Below the pieces are notes generated by a model. It did not search any database. It was not told the origin of the DNA and was given only the letters and a program-made list of their open reading frames with translations. The translations under genes were made by a program, and so were the position numbers. Below are positions 34,146-43,780 of a stretch of DNA of 64,000 nt, in pieces. The stretch comes from an uncultured Clostridium sp. GTDB taxonomy: Bacteria > Bacillota > Clostridia > TANB77 > CAG-508. The stretch is from assembly GCA_947384775.1 (NCBI GenBank), contig CANDIF010000001.1:185976-249975 (forward strand), given 5' to 3'. Position 1 is the first letter of the stretch. The number at the start of each line of letters is the position of its first letter.

Positions 34146-35339
34146 CTAAGGTTCTCTGTCGTCGTCTTCTTGTCCTGGTTGTTCTGCTGCTTCTCTTGCT
34201 GCATCTCTTCTTGCTTGTGCTAATGTTTGTCTATCTTCTTCCATTTGTTTTTTTACAGCAGCTTTAAATACATCATATTTTAAGCTTTCTTTGAATTCAT
34301 TTCCTGCTTCACCATGTTCTCTTCCTTCTTCACTATGTTCTTCTCCTTCAGAAGGTCTATCAGCTGGTTCTTCTTCATCGTCATCACGTTCAAATTCATC
34401 AGCTAATTTTGCTTGTTTTCTTCTAGCCAACCAATTTTTGAATCTTTTAAATATTTGCCAAGGTTTTGGTTGTTCTTCACTGTTGTTTTCACCTTCATCT
34501 TCTTCTCTTTCTTCTCCTCTTGTAGCTTCTGAAAGTGTTTGTAAATGTGCTATTTTTTCATCAATTCTTGCTATTTTCTTGTCTAAAGTTGCTATTTGTT
34601 TATTAAGAGTTGCATCTATATCAAGTTTTCCATTTTTTCCTAATGCATTTTTATAGCTAAATGCTTCAATATCTTGTTCATCTAATTTTAATTTCTTTTT
34701 CTTAACATATTTTAATATTGTGTCTTTGCTTGCTCTTAGCTCTGCTGCTGCAGTTGGTAATAATCTATTATTAATTTCTGCTGCTCGTACTGGATTTGTA
34801 TATGTAATTTTACCATCAGCATCTTTATGAGCTAAACTTTTTAATTCTTTGTCCAATTCAGCTACTGATTTTCCTGCTTTATAAAATGCCTTTAATTCTG
34901 CTGGTTTGTCTTTAGCTAATGTTTGGAATCCTTTTTGTTTATCAGCCAAAGCTTCTTTAGCTTTATTCTTTTTTTCTATCTCGTCTTTAACTTTTTGACT
35001 GACAGCACCTTCTAATTGCTCTTTCATTTCTGGATTTTCTTTAATTCTTGCTATTGCAGCATCAATAGATTTTTGCAAAGGTTCTATTTCTTCTTTTATT
35101 TTCTTAGCTTCTTCTCCCTTTGTTTTTAAATCTTTTTTTACATCTTCAAGTTCTTTTGTTAATTCTCCTTTATTTCCTGTTATTATTCCTCTATTAATTA
35201 GTCTTATTTGTTCTTCTTTGTCTCTCTTGTTTTCCTCTAAATCTGCAATCTCCTTTTCTAATACGGCTACTCTCTTTTTCTTATTATCTAGCTTTTCTTT
35301 TACAGCTACATAAGAAACATTTTCTAATTCTAAATCCAT
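34146..35339 (-). CDS. Large coiled-coil protein
   Basis: A 397-residue, highly charged protein. Residues 5-110 are an almost uninterrupted Lys/Glu heptad pattern, and further helical segments follow to about 280. The last 110 residues are acidic and Glu-rich with an RFKNWLARRKQAKLADEFERDDDEE stretch near 300. No TM or signal is visible. It is preceded by a 46-residue acidic gene on the same strand. A structural or cytoskeletal role is possible but unproven. Arg codons in this gene do not include CGG. Confidence 0.7.
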   Translation of the reverse strand: MDLELENVSYVAVKEKLDNKKKRVAVLEKEIADLEENKRDKEEQIRLINRGIITGNKGELTKELEDVKKDLKTKGEEAKKIKEEIEPLQKSIDAAIARIKENPEMKEQLEGAVSQKVKDEIEKKNKAKEALADKQKGFQTLAKDKPAELKAFYKAGKSVAELDKELKSLAHKDADGKITYTNPVRAAEINNRLLPTAAAELRASKDTILKYVKKKKLKLDEQDIEAFSYKNALGKNGKLDIDATLNKQIATLDKKIARIDEKIAHLQTLSEATRGEEREEDEGENNSEEQPKPWQIFKRFKNWLARRKQAKLADEFERDDDEEEPADRPSEGEEHSEEGREHGEAGNEFKESLKYDVFKAAVKKQMEEDRQTLAQARRDAAREAAEQPGQEDDDREP

Positions 35340-35369
35340 TTTTTTCCTCCTTAATTTTTAAGAATTTAA

Positions 35370-35510
35370 TTATTCATTGCAATCTTCTAAAATATCATCT
35401 AACCTTTTTAATAAATCGTCAACTTCTACTTTTAAGTCTGCTATCTCTTCCATAGATAAATTGTCTAACATTTCTTGTGAAATATTTAATATATCTTTTT
35501 CTTCTTCCAT
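35370..35510 (-). CDS. Small acidic helical protein, 46 residues
   Basis: An open frame of 46 residues with 17 Asp/Glu, no cysteine but one near the end, and a helical heptad pattern (LSMEEIADLKVEVDDLLKRL). The ATG at 35510 follows AGGAGGTAAAAT, a strong ribosome site, and the stop lies about 30 bases before the coiled-coil gene start, so the two are probably co-transcribed. Not recognised. Confidence 0.7.
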   Translation of the reverse strand: MEEEKDILNISQEMLDNLSMEEIADLKVEVDDLLKRLDDILEDCNE

Positions 35511-35628
35511 ATTTTACCTCCTAAATTTTGTCCTATGTATCACTAATATTAATTTTAGCATAATTTATCGCAAAATGCAAATTTTTACAGCATTTTTTGC
35601 ATTTTTTTATGTATTTTTCAATTTTTCG

Positions 35629-35656
35629 TTGACTTTACATAAAACAGTGATATAAT
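35629..35656 (+). promoter_or_regulatory. Promoter for the GC-rich orphan gene
   Basis: TTGACT (35629-35634), 16 bases, TATAAT (35651-35656). The long leader that follows contains a TTTTCCA/TGGAAAA hairpin and two ribosome sites. Confidence 0.72.
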
Positions 35657-35861
35657 TTTGATGTACTTTTTTATCATTTTCCATTAAATTAAGTGGAAAA
35701 GATATAAAAAGTAAATAACTTATAAGGAGGTTTTTCTTATTCTTTTTGCAAAGGGAGTATGCTTATGGTAAATAACAAAAATTTTTTGTAAAGGATGTGA
35801 TTTATTACGAAATTTACTTTGTAGGTGTTCACCCAATGCCTTGTCACATTTTTTTGGCAAG
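35657..35861 (+). other. Leader with short upstream frames
   Basis: About 200 bases without a long gene. It holds a hairpin (TTTTCCA/TGGAAAA), AAGGAGG, then AAAGGGAG before an eight-codon frame (ATG 35765 to TAA 35791). A GTG frame at 35797 runs to a TGA that overlaps the ATG at 35862 as ATGA. This layout suggests translational coupling or attenuation. Confidence 0.5.
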
Positions 35862-36974
35862 ATGAATGAAAGGATTTTTGAAATGTCTAGAGTTTTTCCC
35901 GATGGCAACAGCATGGTTAGAATTTCCAGTATTCGTGATTTCCAAAAGAAGGTTAAATTCACTGACAAAACTGTTGCTTCCATTATGAACCGCATTGTAA
36001 CCACACTTGACAATGCTGAATACTCTGCCAGTGCCAACATTACTGACACCATTAAATTCCTTTTGGGTGCCAGTTTGGAGGTTGCAATTCAGTACAATCC
36101 TATCCCAGCGATTGAGCTCTCTCAACTTTTCCCTGGAAATGTTGTAGAGTGCAAATTTGGCACCCACGTAGACGGCGAAGTTTCCGGCATGGCAGTTCAT
36201 TCTATCGTATGTGATATCCAAGAAGATGAAAAAACTGTCTACCTTTTGCCTATCACCAAGCAGATTCTTGATGGTGATGCGCGAAAATTCATGCTTGTCC
36301 GTGCTCCTCATGACATTTCCTATTACGACCCCAAGTTCACTGGTGGCACCATTCTTCTTCGTATGGGGAAGTATGTACGTTACGAGAGAATCCGTGACAT
36401 TGTCGGGCAAGTATCTTCGGAGTTCTTTCAGGACATTATTCAAAGGTTTCACTTCTCCATGGATTTTTCTCTCAATGTTCCAAAAACCTTTGAAGAATTT
36501 TCTGACATTGGCACTACTGCGGACGGAGATCAATCCCATTTGGATACTTCTGAAGCTCTCGGCAATGGAGGTCCACCATCTGAAGTTGCTCCCCCAAAAA
36601 CTCGAGAGAAAAAGATTCCCTTCGAGAAATATATGGAGAACTTTTTGGATCCCATTTTGGCTGACATCAACGACCCTGACTTTTCTATTGAAGATAAGGT
36701 GTATTTTCTGCTCTCAAACCTTGAGTTTGAGGACAAGTTGGCTATTGTTCATGATGCCTTTGTGGTCTCCTGCGAAGTTCCGAGGGTTACTATAACCTCT
36801 ATCATCGCAGCACTCAGCAAAATCCATAGGACTCATGAAAAAAGTGCTTTAAAGGAAGCCCTCTATGCCTCTTATGAGCAGTGGCTTTCCCAGCAGCATC
36901 CGGAAATTCTTGAGAAATACCCTGACTCCACTATTATGACAATGCTCAAGATTTTCTCTAAAAAAATGAAATAA
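35862..36974 (+). CDS. GC-richer orphan protein
   Basis: A 370-residue protein not recognised by me. Its third positions are far richer in G and C than the flanking genes, so it is probably acquired. No TM or signal is visible. Residues about 60-200 look like mixed alpha/beta; a low-complexity SEALGNGGPPSEVAPPKTRE hinge (about 233) separates a helical C-terminal domain. I start at ATG 35862, coupled to an upstream frame; TTG 35841 is an alternative but has no clear ribosome site. It uses CGT, CGA and AGA but no in-phase CGG. A perfect hairpin terminator follows. Confidence 0.65.
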   Translation: MNERIFEMSRVFPDGNSMVRISSIRDFQKKVKFTDKTVASIMNRIVTTLDNAEYSASANITDTIKFLLGASLEVAIQYNPIPAIELSQLFPGNVVECKFGTHVDGEVSGMAVHSIVCDIQEDEKTVYLLPITKQILDGDARKFMLVRAPHDISYYDPKFTGGTILLRMGKYVRYERIRDIVGQVSSEFFQDIIQRFHFSMDFSLNVPKTFEEFSDIGTTADGDQSHLDTSEALGNGGPPSEVAPPKTREKKIPFEKYMENFLDPILADINDPDFSIEDKVYFLLSNLEFEDKLAIVHDAFVVSCEVPRVTITSIIAALSKIHRTHEKSALKEALYASYEQWLSQQHPEILEKYPDSTIMTMLKIFSKKMK

Positions 36975-37001
36975 GCAAACTTTTCTATAGGTATTTACAG
37001 T

Positions 37002-37038
37002 ACCAGAGCGGGTGGCAATGCCACCCGCTCTGGTCTTT
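37002..37038 (+). terminator. Perfect 16-bp hairpin terminator
   Basis: ACCAGAGCGGGTGGCA/TGCCACCCGCTCTGGT, then CTTTTAAA. The stem is GC-rich with no mismatch. Same style as the terminators at 12270 and 58771. Confidence 0.85.
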
Positions 37039-37048
37039 TAAAACTATA

Positions 37049-38053
37049 TTATACTCTATAATTTCCTTTGCGTTTCTTATTCTTAGTTAATCTAGTTGCA
37101 ACAATTCCTGCAGTTATAAACAATATTAAAATTACAACTATTGCAACCCACATATAACTTTTTTCCTCTTCACCTGTATCTGGTAAATCTTTTGAAGATT
37201 GAACAGTATTTTTTGTATTATTCGTAATTTCATTTTTTATTGTATTAGTATCATTTATTGTATTATCTAATACATTATTAGTATTTTCATTTCCAATTTC
37301 ATTATTATTTACTGAATTTGTGTTGTTATTGTTACTACTGTTCCCTGGTTTTCTATTTCCTGAATTATTATTTCCACTTGATTGATTTCCACCATTGTTT
37401 GAATTGTTTTGATTATTTCCGTTATTGTTCCCTCCTGGGTTTGTTCCTTGATTATTTCCAGAATTATCTCCTGGATTTGTTCCTGGGTTGTTTCCAGGAT
37501 TATTATCTTCTCCTCCTTGATTGTTATCGTCTGAACTTGTTGTTCCGATTTTTAATTGTGTAGATACTGAAGTATCATTTGTAATATTTGCAGTTTTATG
37601 GTCAACTGAAGCAAGGATTATTCCACTATTTGCAGTTGATATATCAACTACTGTTTGCTTATTATTGTTAGTATTTACTGTTAATGTTCCTAGTTCTATA
37701 ACTTTCTTTCCATTTGCTATTTTGTTTCCTAGTTCATTTTTGCTTATTATATATAAATTTATTTTATCATTATTATATGTCCACTTTGCTGTTTCGGAAT
37801 TGCTAGAAATTTCATTACTAAATGCAAATTCGGCGTTTTTTAAATTTTCTCTGTCTGAAGGCTTAACATCTAAAACAACATTTGCTTTTGTAACACTTTG
37901 TTCTTCTGATACTTCTAAAATAACTTTTACTTTGTTATTTGAAGCAGAGTCTTTTTCAAATATTACATTCGCTTCTACTGCATATGTAGGTATTGTGAAA
38001 ATTAAAATTAGAAATAGTACTCCGAATAATGTTATTAATACTTTATTTTTCAT
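37049..38053 (-). CDS. Sortase-anchored surface protein with cohesin-like domain
   Basis: A 334-residue secreted protein. Signal peptide (about 1-26), then about 145 residues of beta-rich sequence with the cohesin-like pattern of KANVVLDVKPSD, AEFAFSNEI and ELGTLTVNT; a Gly/Asn/Pro linker of about 100 residues; LPDTGEE, a sortase motif of the LPxTG kind; a TM helix and a KKRK tail. It would be cell-wall anchored. The preceding gene encodes a protein with a dockerin-like domain, so a cohesin-dockerin pairing is likely, which would hold the metallopeptidase at the surface. The cohesin call rests on pattern only. Confidence 0.75.
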   Translation of the reverse strand: MKNKVLITLFGVLFLILIFTIPTYAVEANVIFEKDSASNNKVKVILEVSEEQSVTKANVVLDVKPSDRENLKNAEFAFSNEISSNSETAKWTYNNDKINLYIISKNELGNKIANGKKVIELGTLTVNTNNNKQTVVDISTANSGIILASVDHKTANITNDTSVSTQLKIGTTSSDDNNQGGEDNNPGNNPGTNPGDNSGNNQGTNPGGNNNGNNQNNSNNGGNQSSGNNNSGNRKPGNSSNNNNTNSVNNNEIGNENTNNVLDNTINDTNTIKNEITNNTKNTVQSSKDLPDTGEEEKSYMWVAIVVILILFITAGIVATRLTKNKKRKGNYRV

Positions 38054-38108
38054 ATACTTTTAAAACAATTATAGATTGTTCTACTTCCTCCTCTTTATTT
38101 TTTTGGGG

Positions 38109-38135
38109 AGGCAGATTTTTTTATAAAATCTGCCT
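38109..38135. terminator. Hairpin between the M60 and LPxTG genes
   Basis: GGCAGATTTT/AAAATCTGCC with a short loop. The stem is perfect but lacks a good T-run on the gene strand, so it may only reduce read-through into the next gene. Confidence 0.5.
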
Positions 38136-38146
38136 ATATGTTTTAT

Positions 38147-41100
38147 CTAATTTCCTTTGTTTATTTCAATTTCTGGTAAAGTTTCTGGTACATTTCTTTC
38201 TAATGAATCACTAACTAGTCTTTCTCCTTCTAATGTTAAAGCATCATCTACTCTATATAATTCTGCTTTTACTTTAGTTGGTAGTTTATCTAAGTTTGCT
38301 AAATCTTCTGGTTCAATGTAGTAAATCCATGTTCCTTCTGTAATGTTTCCCAAGTTTCCATCTACTGGTTCTGTTGCAAATATTACTTGCATTCCTTCTA
38401 TAATATTTCCATTTTCATCATATAGTTTTATTGCATTATATGCTGGATGGCCACTATATTCACCTGTTACAACGAATGAACCTGATGGTATTTTTTCTCC
38501 TGTCTCTTCATCTAATATATAATCTGCTTTTAATGTTCCTATACCATTTTCTTTTAGTATTTCTACATTATCTCCTGGTTTTCCAAGCACATCTAATTCT
38601 GAAATGGATACATTCATTTCTACTCCAGTACTATTCTTTAGTATCAATTTAACATATGCTGTATTATATACTTCTACTCTTGCATCTTTATTTTCTTCAA
38701 ATTTATCAAAATATATTGTTGAAACATTTCCATCAAAACTAAATGTTCCTGTTTTTACTGTTTGCCACTCTTGATTTTCATTCATTATTTGTATTTCATA
38801 TTCTGATAAATTTTCTTCTGAACTTGCTTTTATTACTTTAACACCTATTATTGATAGTACTTCATTAAGTTCTAATACTATTTCTGCATCTTCAGTTGTT
38901 TTTCCTGTATACACATTTGAAACATCCTTATCAATTAATTTACTTACTGCTTGAACGCTTGGCATACCTGCACAACTTTGATCTTCTTCTTCCTTAGTAT
39001 CTTCTTCTGATACCATATTTGTTGTAATTGTAAATCCATCTTTTGCAATACTTCCATCATGTCTTACTTTTATTGGATCTAATTTGAATCTTTCTGTTGC
39101 ATTTAACAATTTATCTATTGCTACAACTTCATATGTGTATACTCTATTATTTACATTTATTGTATCTACAAATTCTGTTTTATCTGCTGTGATAAATCCT
39201 ACTGATTTTCCATTTCTATATATTTCGTATCCTAAAAGTGCATTTGTATCCCCATTTTGTAGAGCTACATTTATTGTGATTTGTGTATCATTTACAATGG
39301 AATCTGTGTTTGTATTTGCTATATTTGCAGTAACTAGTGTTCCTTCTGCAAATCCTTTTCCTCCTGCTAGTTCATATGCTCTTGCTTCATCATTTACAAA
39401 TTTAATTCTTCTTGTTTCTTTTTCAAATTGATTTGCATATGCAATTGTTCCTTCATCTGGAACCATTCCCCAATCCTCAAAGAATTCTAATATATTCTTT
39501 TCAGCAGCTGCTACTGATAATCTCATTAATACATTATCTTTGTCTGCTCCTTTTATTGTTAATGCTATTCCTCCTGGTTTTGGTGCATTTGCAACATTTC
39601 TTGAATATGTGTCTACTCTTGCAAAGAATAGATTTTCTAACTGTTCTGTATAGTTATCAAATGTTTTATAATTGTATCCACCTTTATCATATGCTAAATG
39701 TAATTGCCAATACATTGCAAGCTGTGTGAATACATTTGACGCTTTTCCTTTTGCTCCTGATGTTACTTTGCTATATACATTGTCATATTTAAAACGTACG
39801 CTATCGTTAGTATCTTTGGCTTGAGCTAATACTGAGAAGTAGTTATTTGTTACTTCTGCAACAGCATAACTTCCTTCATTTATGATATGTCCTATTTCAT
39901 GTGCAATTCCCCAACCAAAATATCTTCCACTAATATATTTTCCATTCTCATCTGATGTTACTGGTACAGATGTCGCAAGTCCTGGTACAGAACCCCATTC
40001 TATTCCTATATGTGATCCTCCTGCATACATAAATGCTCCTGCAAACATTCTTTGATATCTTATATTTAATCTACTTGTTGGTAATTTATTGTAAGCTCCT
40101 CCTGCATCATTTAACCCTTTATGTTGATAGAATAAATCTATCATTTTTTCCATTGCTATTAAAGAATTATATAATTGTTCTGCTTTTTCATCTGTTGTTC
40201 CTTTTAATGCTGATAATATCTGTTTTGCTGAAACAGAATACATCATTTTATCAATTACTATCTCTGTTGCTCCCAAAATGCAATTTGTTTGGTCGAAATC
40301 ATAATCAACTAATGTTTCTGATCCTTTATGTTTTTCATTATGCAAACTTTCTATTGTTGGTACATAGCTTTCTAGTTCTTCTACATATGCTTTTACTAGT
40401 GCTTTTCTTTCATTTTCATCTGCTACCTTTGAAATGTTTAGCATTGGTATATCATGACCACCACTTACACGAACCGCATATTGTTCATTTTTATTATTTC
40501 CTACATATTCTATATATAATGAACCACCATGTTCTGTTGCTAAGTCTTGAATGTTTGGTATGGTTATTTCATTTTTACCTATTTTTAAGTTTTGAACACT
40601 TCTTTGCCAACTTCCTGATTCTGCATGATATTGTGTTGCTACTAATCTTAAGTTTGTAGCAGTTCCTGTTGCTTTGTTTGGACTTCCTACATAAATAGCA
40701 ATTGTTTCATTTGCATATCCTACAACACCTAGCGGTTGTGATGCATTTAGTCCTCCTACCATGCTTAAATGTCCATCATATTTTTTTGAAACTGATGTAT
40801 CTATTTGAATTACTGATTTTATCTTTTCATCGTTTAATATTAATTTTGCTGTATCTAATTCTCTTTGTAATAAATCTTTTTTATAGTGTAGTTCTCCACT
40901 ATATGAATCTGGTGTATTTAATCTATCTTCTAAGTTTTTAATTGTCTCTGCTGTTACATCTTCTCTTAGAACTAAATGCATTTGGTCTGTAAACAAATTA
41001 TTTATCTCTGTTTGTATTGTGTCATAATGATAAAATTTCATTTCTGATATGGATATACTTGCACTATTATTTGCTGAATATAATGCTAAATTTATTTGAA

Positions 41101-43546
41101 TTTTATTTGTTTTTATTGGTGCTGAAAATTCATATTCATAGTATTTCTTGCCATTTTTGCTTGTTTTAGCCTGCATTTGCATTTGATTCCATAGTTTTAC
41201 TTTTTGACCATTTTCATTCCAATAATAAATTGTGTGATAAAAATAGTCATATTGTTGTGCTTGGTCTGGAACGAGTATTATTCTATCCATCTCATAAAAA
41301 TCATCAAATTCAACAATTGGTGCTTTTTTATAATCATTAAATCCCCCAACATCCCATGTTGGACTTGCTTTCCATGATGATGTATAATCATTATCTACAA
41401 TATCAAATTTATCTTGTGGTGCATTTCCTCCTGGATAAGTAACATCTTTTACATGTGATGTTATTCCATTTACACCATTTGGTGTATTTAATAATTTATA
41501 GTTTGATGTAATTGGTGGTTCTGCCGCAACAGTCTTTGATTCATAAATTTGTGATGGTTTACTTGTTCCTATTTTATTTGTTCCTGTTAAATAAATTTGG
41601 TATTTTACACCATCAGCTAATTCTGTTAACATATAGCTGTTTGTAGTAATTCCTTTAACAACTTGATATTCTGTTTCACCATCTTGTTTATAATATAAAT
41701 TATATGTGTCTGTATCATCCATAGCTTTCCATGAAATTTTTAAGAATTTATATCCTGGAGTAATTCTTACATTTTCTGGTGCATCAGGTTCTTTGTTTGC
41801 TTCTGGCGTTACTTCTACTTCTCCAGAATATCCGCTTTTCCAATCTCCATTTACAGATTGAACTTTAACTTTAAATGTTGTTCCATTTTTTATGTCTTTT
41901 CCGTTGAATTTATTTATCGTTATACTATTTGCTGCACTATATACCACTTCTGTTATTCCTTGTGAAGTAACAGCTACTTCATAGCCTGTTATATTTACTG
42001 CCTTTTTCCAATTTACTGTAAATTGCTCACTTCCAGGTATTGCCGTAACATTCTCAGGTATATCCATTTCTGGTTCTGGAATTTTACTTTCCATATTATT
42101 TAAAAATTCTACTTTTGCTATATCTGCTAATTTGTTGCTTCCTGTTTCTGTAATTCTTATTGTTATTTTCTTTATTGCTATTTGTCCACCTAAATCGATT
42201 ATAATTGTTCCATCTTTTTGAACTTTTGCTTCCATTACTTTTCTTGGAGTTGGAGTACCATTTAAACTAGCAACTTTCAATGGAATTGCCTCTAAATTTG
42301 CTTCGGCAATGTCTAATGTCGAAGATATATTTACTGTAATAGTTTCTTCTACTCCTAAATCATTAAAGTATGTAACTTCCATTTCACCATTTTTAATTAT
42401 GTTTGATTTGTCTTTTGGTGGTTCTATTACAATTGCTTCTGTTTTATCTTTACTATCTTCTACATTTAATGTTATTTCTACAGGATTTGCTTTGGATATA
42501 TCTTGACCATTTTTTGGTTTTAGCTCAACATGTTCTCCATCATCTTTAAATATTGAAGATACATCTTTTCCTGTTGATGTTATTTCTGTTCCTGTAAGAC
42601 TTTCTATATTTTGCTCATTTAGTTTAAGCATTTTTAATGGTGTTGATTGTATATTATTTCCTTTGTTAAATGTTACATATGATAAATCTACGATGTCTAT
42701 TTTTCCATCACCATTTAAATCAAATTTAGCATTATATACTTTTGATTCAATAGCTTCTATCATTTTGTTTTCATCTTCATCATCTATAACTCCATTTTCT
42801 GTAACATCTCCTAAACTAATTACACCATATTGAGTTTGATTCTTACTTAGTAAATCATTTATATCATGACCATTACTTAATGATATTTTTGTTACTCCTG
42901 CTGATAATTCTACATTTTGTGTGTATGTAATATAGTTTTTTCCTGTAATTGTTACTACATAATTTCCTTTTTCAATGTTTTCGAAATTATAATATATTTT
43001 ATCTTCTTGAGCATTCTTTTGAGCTAGATACTCTTGATTTTCTTTATTTAATTTTATTTCAAAATTGTCTTCTGTTGGTAATCTTAAAATAATTTCCACC
43101 ACAAAATCACATAAATCATCTTCTGTTTTTTGTGGTTCATCTTGTGTTTTTTCTTGCTTTTCTAAAGGATTTTCACTCTGATATTTCTCTGTATTATTTC
43201 CTTCTGGTGCAGAGGTTTGCTCTGGTCCTTGTTGTGCCTCTGATTGTTCTTTTACATCTTCAAGTATAGCCTTTTCTGTATTTTCACCTCCGATTTCTTC
43301 TTGTTGTTCTTCTGTAAGTGTTTTTTCTTCGTTTTCGGTTTCTTCAAGATTTTTACTTACTTCATTGTTTTCTTCTGGTTCTTCTTTTGTTTCATCTTCT
43401 TGCTCTTCTTCATTAAGCATATTGTTTGAACTTTCACTATTAGTAAATTCTTCATTGCTAATTCCTATTGCTAGTACTGATACTGGTTGTATAATAATGC
43501 TAACTAATAACAATAGTGCTACAATAAGCTTTAGTGTTTTTTTCAT
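38147..43546 (-). CDS. Secreted M60-type metallopeptidase with dockerin, FN3 and CBM32-like domains
   Basis: About 1,799 residues from the ATG at 43546 (ribosome site AAAGGGTG), which starts a clear signal peptide. In order (whole-frame numbering): Glu-rich region; a Cna-like segment (about 165-245); a dockerin-like pair of EF loops, GDVTENGVIDDEDENKM and FDLNGDGKIDIVDLS (about 270-315); two FN3 domains (about 520-610, 615-705); a CBM32-like domain (about 715-870); and a peptidase M60 domain with zinc site HEIGHIINEG. More FN3 and discoidin-like sequence follows. M60 enzymes cut mucin-type glycoproteins. It would act outside the cell and pair with the LPxTG protein downstream. Confidence 0.88.
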   Translation of the reverse strand: MKKTLKLIVALLLLVSIIIQPVSVLAIGISNEEFTNSESSNNMLNEEEQEDETKEEPEENNEVSKNLEETENEEKTLTEEQQEEIGGENTEKAILEDVKEQSEAQQGPEQTSAPEGNNTEKYQSENPLEKQEKTQDEPQKTEDDLCDFVVEIILRLPTEDNFEIKLNKENQEYLAQKNAQEDKIYYNFENIEKGNYVVTITGKNYITYTQNVELSAGVTKISLSNGHDINDLLSKNQTQYGVISLGDVTENGVIDDEDENKMIEAIESKVYNAKFDLNGDGKIDIVDLSYVTFNKGNNIQSTPLKMLKLNEQNIESLTGTEITSTGKDVSSIFKDDGEHVELKPKNGQDISKANPVEITLNVEDSKDKTEAIVIEPPKDKSNIIKNGEMEVTYFNDLGVEETITVNISSTLDIAEANLEAIPLKVASLNGTPTPRKVMEAKVQKDGTIIIDLGGQIAIKKITIRITETGSNKLADIAKVEFLNNMESKIPEPEMDIPENVTAIPGSEQFTVNWKKAVNITGYEVAVTSQGITEVVYSAANSITINKFNGKDIKNGTTFKVKVQSVNGDWKSGYSGEVEVTPEANKEPDAPENVRITPGYKFLKISWKAMDDTDTYNLYYKQDGETEYQVVKGITTNSYMLTELADGVKYQIYLTGTNKIGTSKPSQIYESKTVAAEPPITSNYKLLNTPNGVNGITSHVKDVTYPGGNAPQDKFDIVDNDYTSSWKASPTWDVGGFNDYKKAPIVEFDDFYEMDRIILVPDQAQQYDYFYHTIYYWNENGQKVKLWNQMQMQAKTSKNGKKYYEYEFSAPIKTNKIQINLALYSANNSASISISEMKFYHYDTIQTEINNLFTDQMHLVLREDVTAETIKNLEDRLNTPDSYSGELHYKKDLLQRELDTAKLILNDEKIKSVIQIDTSVSKKYDGHLSMVGGLNASQPLGVVGYANETIAIYVGSPNKATGTATNLRLVATQYHAESGSWQRSVQNLKIGKNEITIPNIQDLATEHGGSLYIEYVGNNKNEQYAVRVSGGHDIPMLNISKVADENERKALVKAYVEELESYVPTIESLHNEKHKGSETLVDYDFDQTNCILGATEIVIDKMMYSVSAKQILSALKGTTDEKAEQLYNSLIAMEKMIDLFYQHKGLNDAGGAYNKLPTSRLNIRYQRMFAGAFMYAGGSHIGIEWGSVPGLATSVPVTSDENGKYISGRYFGWGIAHEIGHIINEGSYAVAEVTNNYFSVLAQAKDTNDSVRFKYDNVYSKVTSGAKGKASNVFTQLAMYWQLHLAYDKGGYNYKTFDNYTEQLENLFFARVDTYSRNVANAPKPGGIALTIKGADKDNVLMRLSVAAAEKNILEFFEDWGMVPDEGTIAYANQFEKETRRIKFVNDEARAYELAGGKGFAEGTLVTANIANTNTDSIVNDTQITINVALQNGDTNALLGYEIYRNGKSVGFITADKTEFVDTINVNNRVYTYEVVAIDKLLNATERFKLDPIKVRHDGSIAKDGFTITTNMVSEEDTKEEEDQSCAGMPSVQAVSKLIDKDVSNVYTGKTTEDAEIVLELNEVLSIIGVKVIKASSEENLSEYEIQIMNENQEWQTVKTGTFSFDGNVSTIYFDKFEENKDARVEVYNTAYVKLILKNSTGVEMNVSISELDVLGKPGDNVEILKENGIGTLKADYILDEETGEKIPSGSFVVTGEYSGHPAYNAIKLYDENGNIIEGMQVIFATEPVDGNLGNITEGTWIYYIEPEDLANLDKLPTKVKAELYRVDDALTLEGERLVSDSLERNVPETLPEIEINKGN

Positions 43547-43741
43547 AAGTTTACACCCTTTCTTTTTTATTTTATATGGAATAATATTACAATATTTAAT
43601 TTTATTTTTCAATACTTTTTTTATGAATTTTTCTTGTCTTTTTTATTACAAATTCATTACAATTTTATGTAAATTTTTTCTCGAATCTGGTCACCTTCCA
43701 TACACAATTATTTGTATGTAAATTTATAAATTTAGTGCATA

Positions 43742-43777
43742 AAAAAGTAAATAGCTTCCTTGCTATTTACCTTTTTT
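43742..43777 (-). terminator. Terminator of the cotJ operon
   Basis: GTAAATAG, loop, CTATTTAC, then TTTTTT on the minus strand, right after cotJC. Confidence 0.82.
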
Positions 43778-43780
43778 AAT

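Noticed and set aside
35844-36539. A 231-codon minus-strand open frame opposite the orphan gene
   Set aside because: It is a mirror of the plus-strand gene, has no ribosome site, and the promoter, leader and terminator all belong to the plus strand.
37318-43721. Many plus-strand open frames opposite the large M60 and LPxTG genes
   Set aside because: They follow the codon bias of the opposite strand, lack ribosome sites and encode Leu/Phe-rich shadow sequence.
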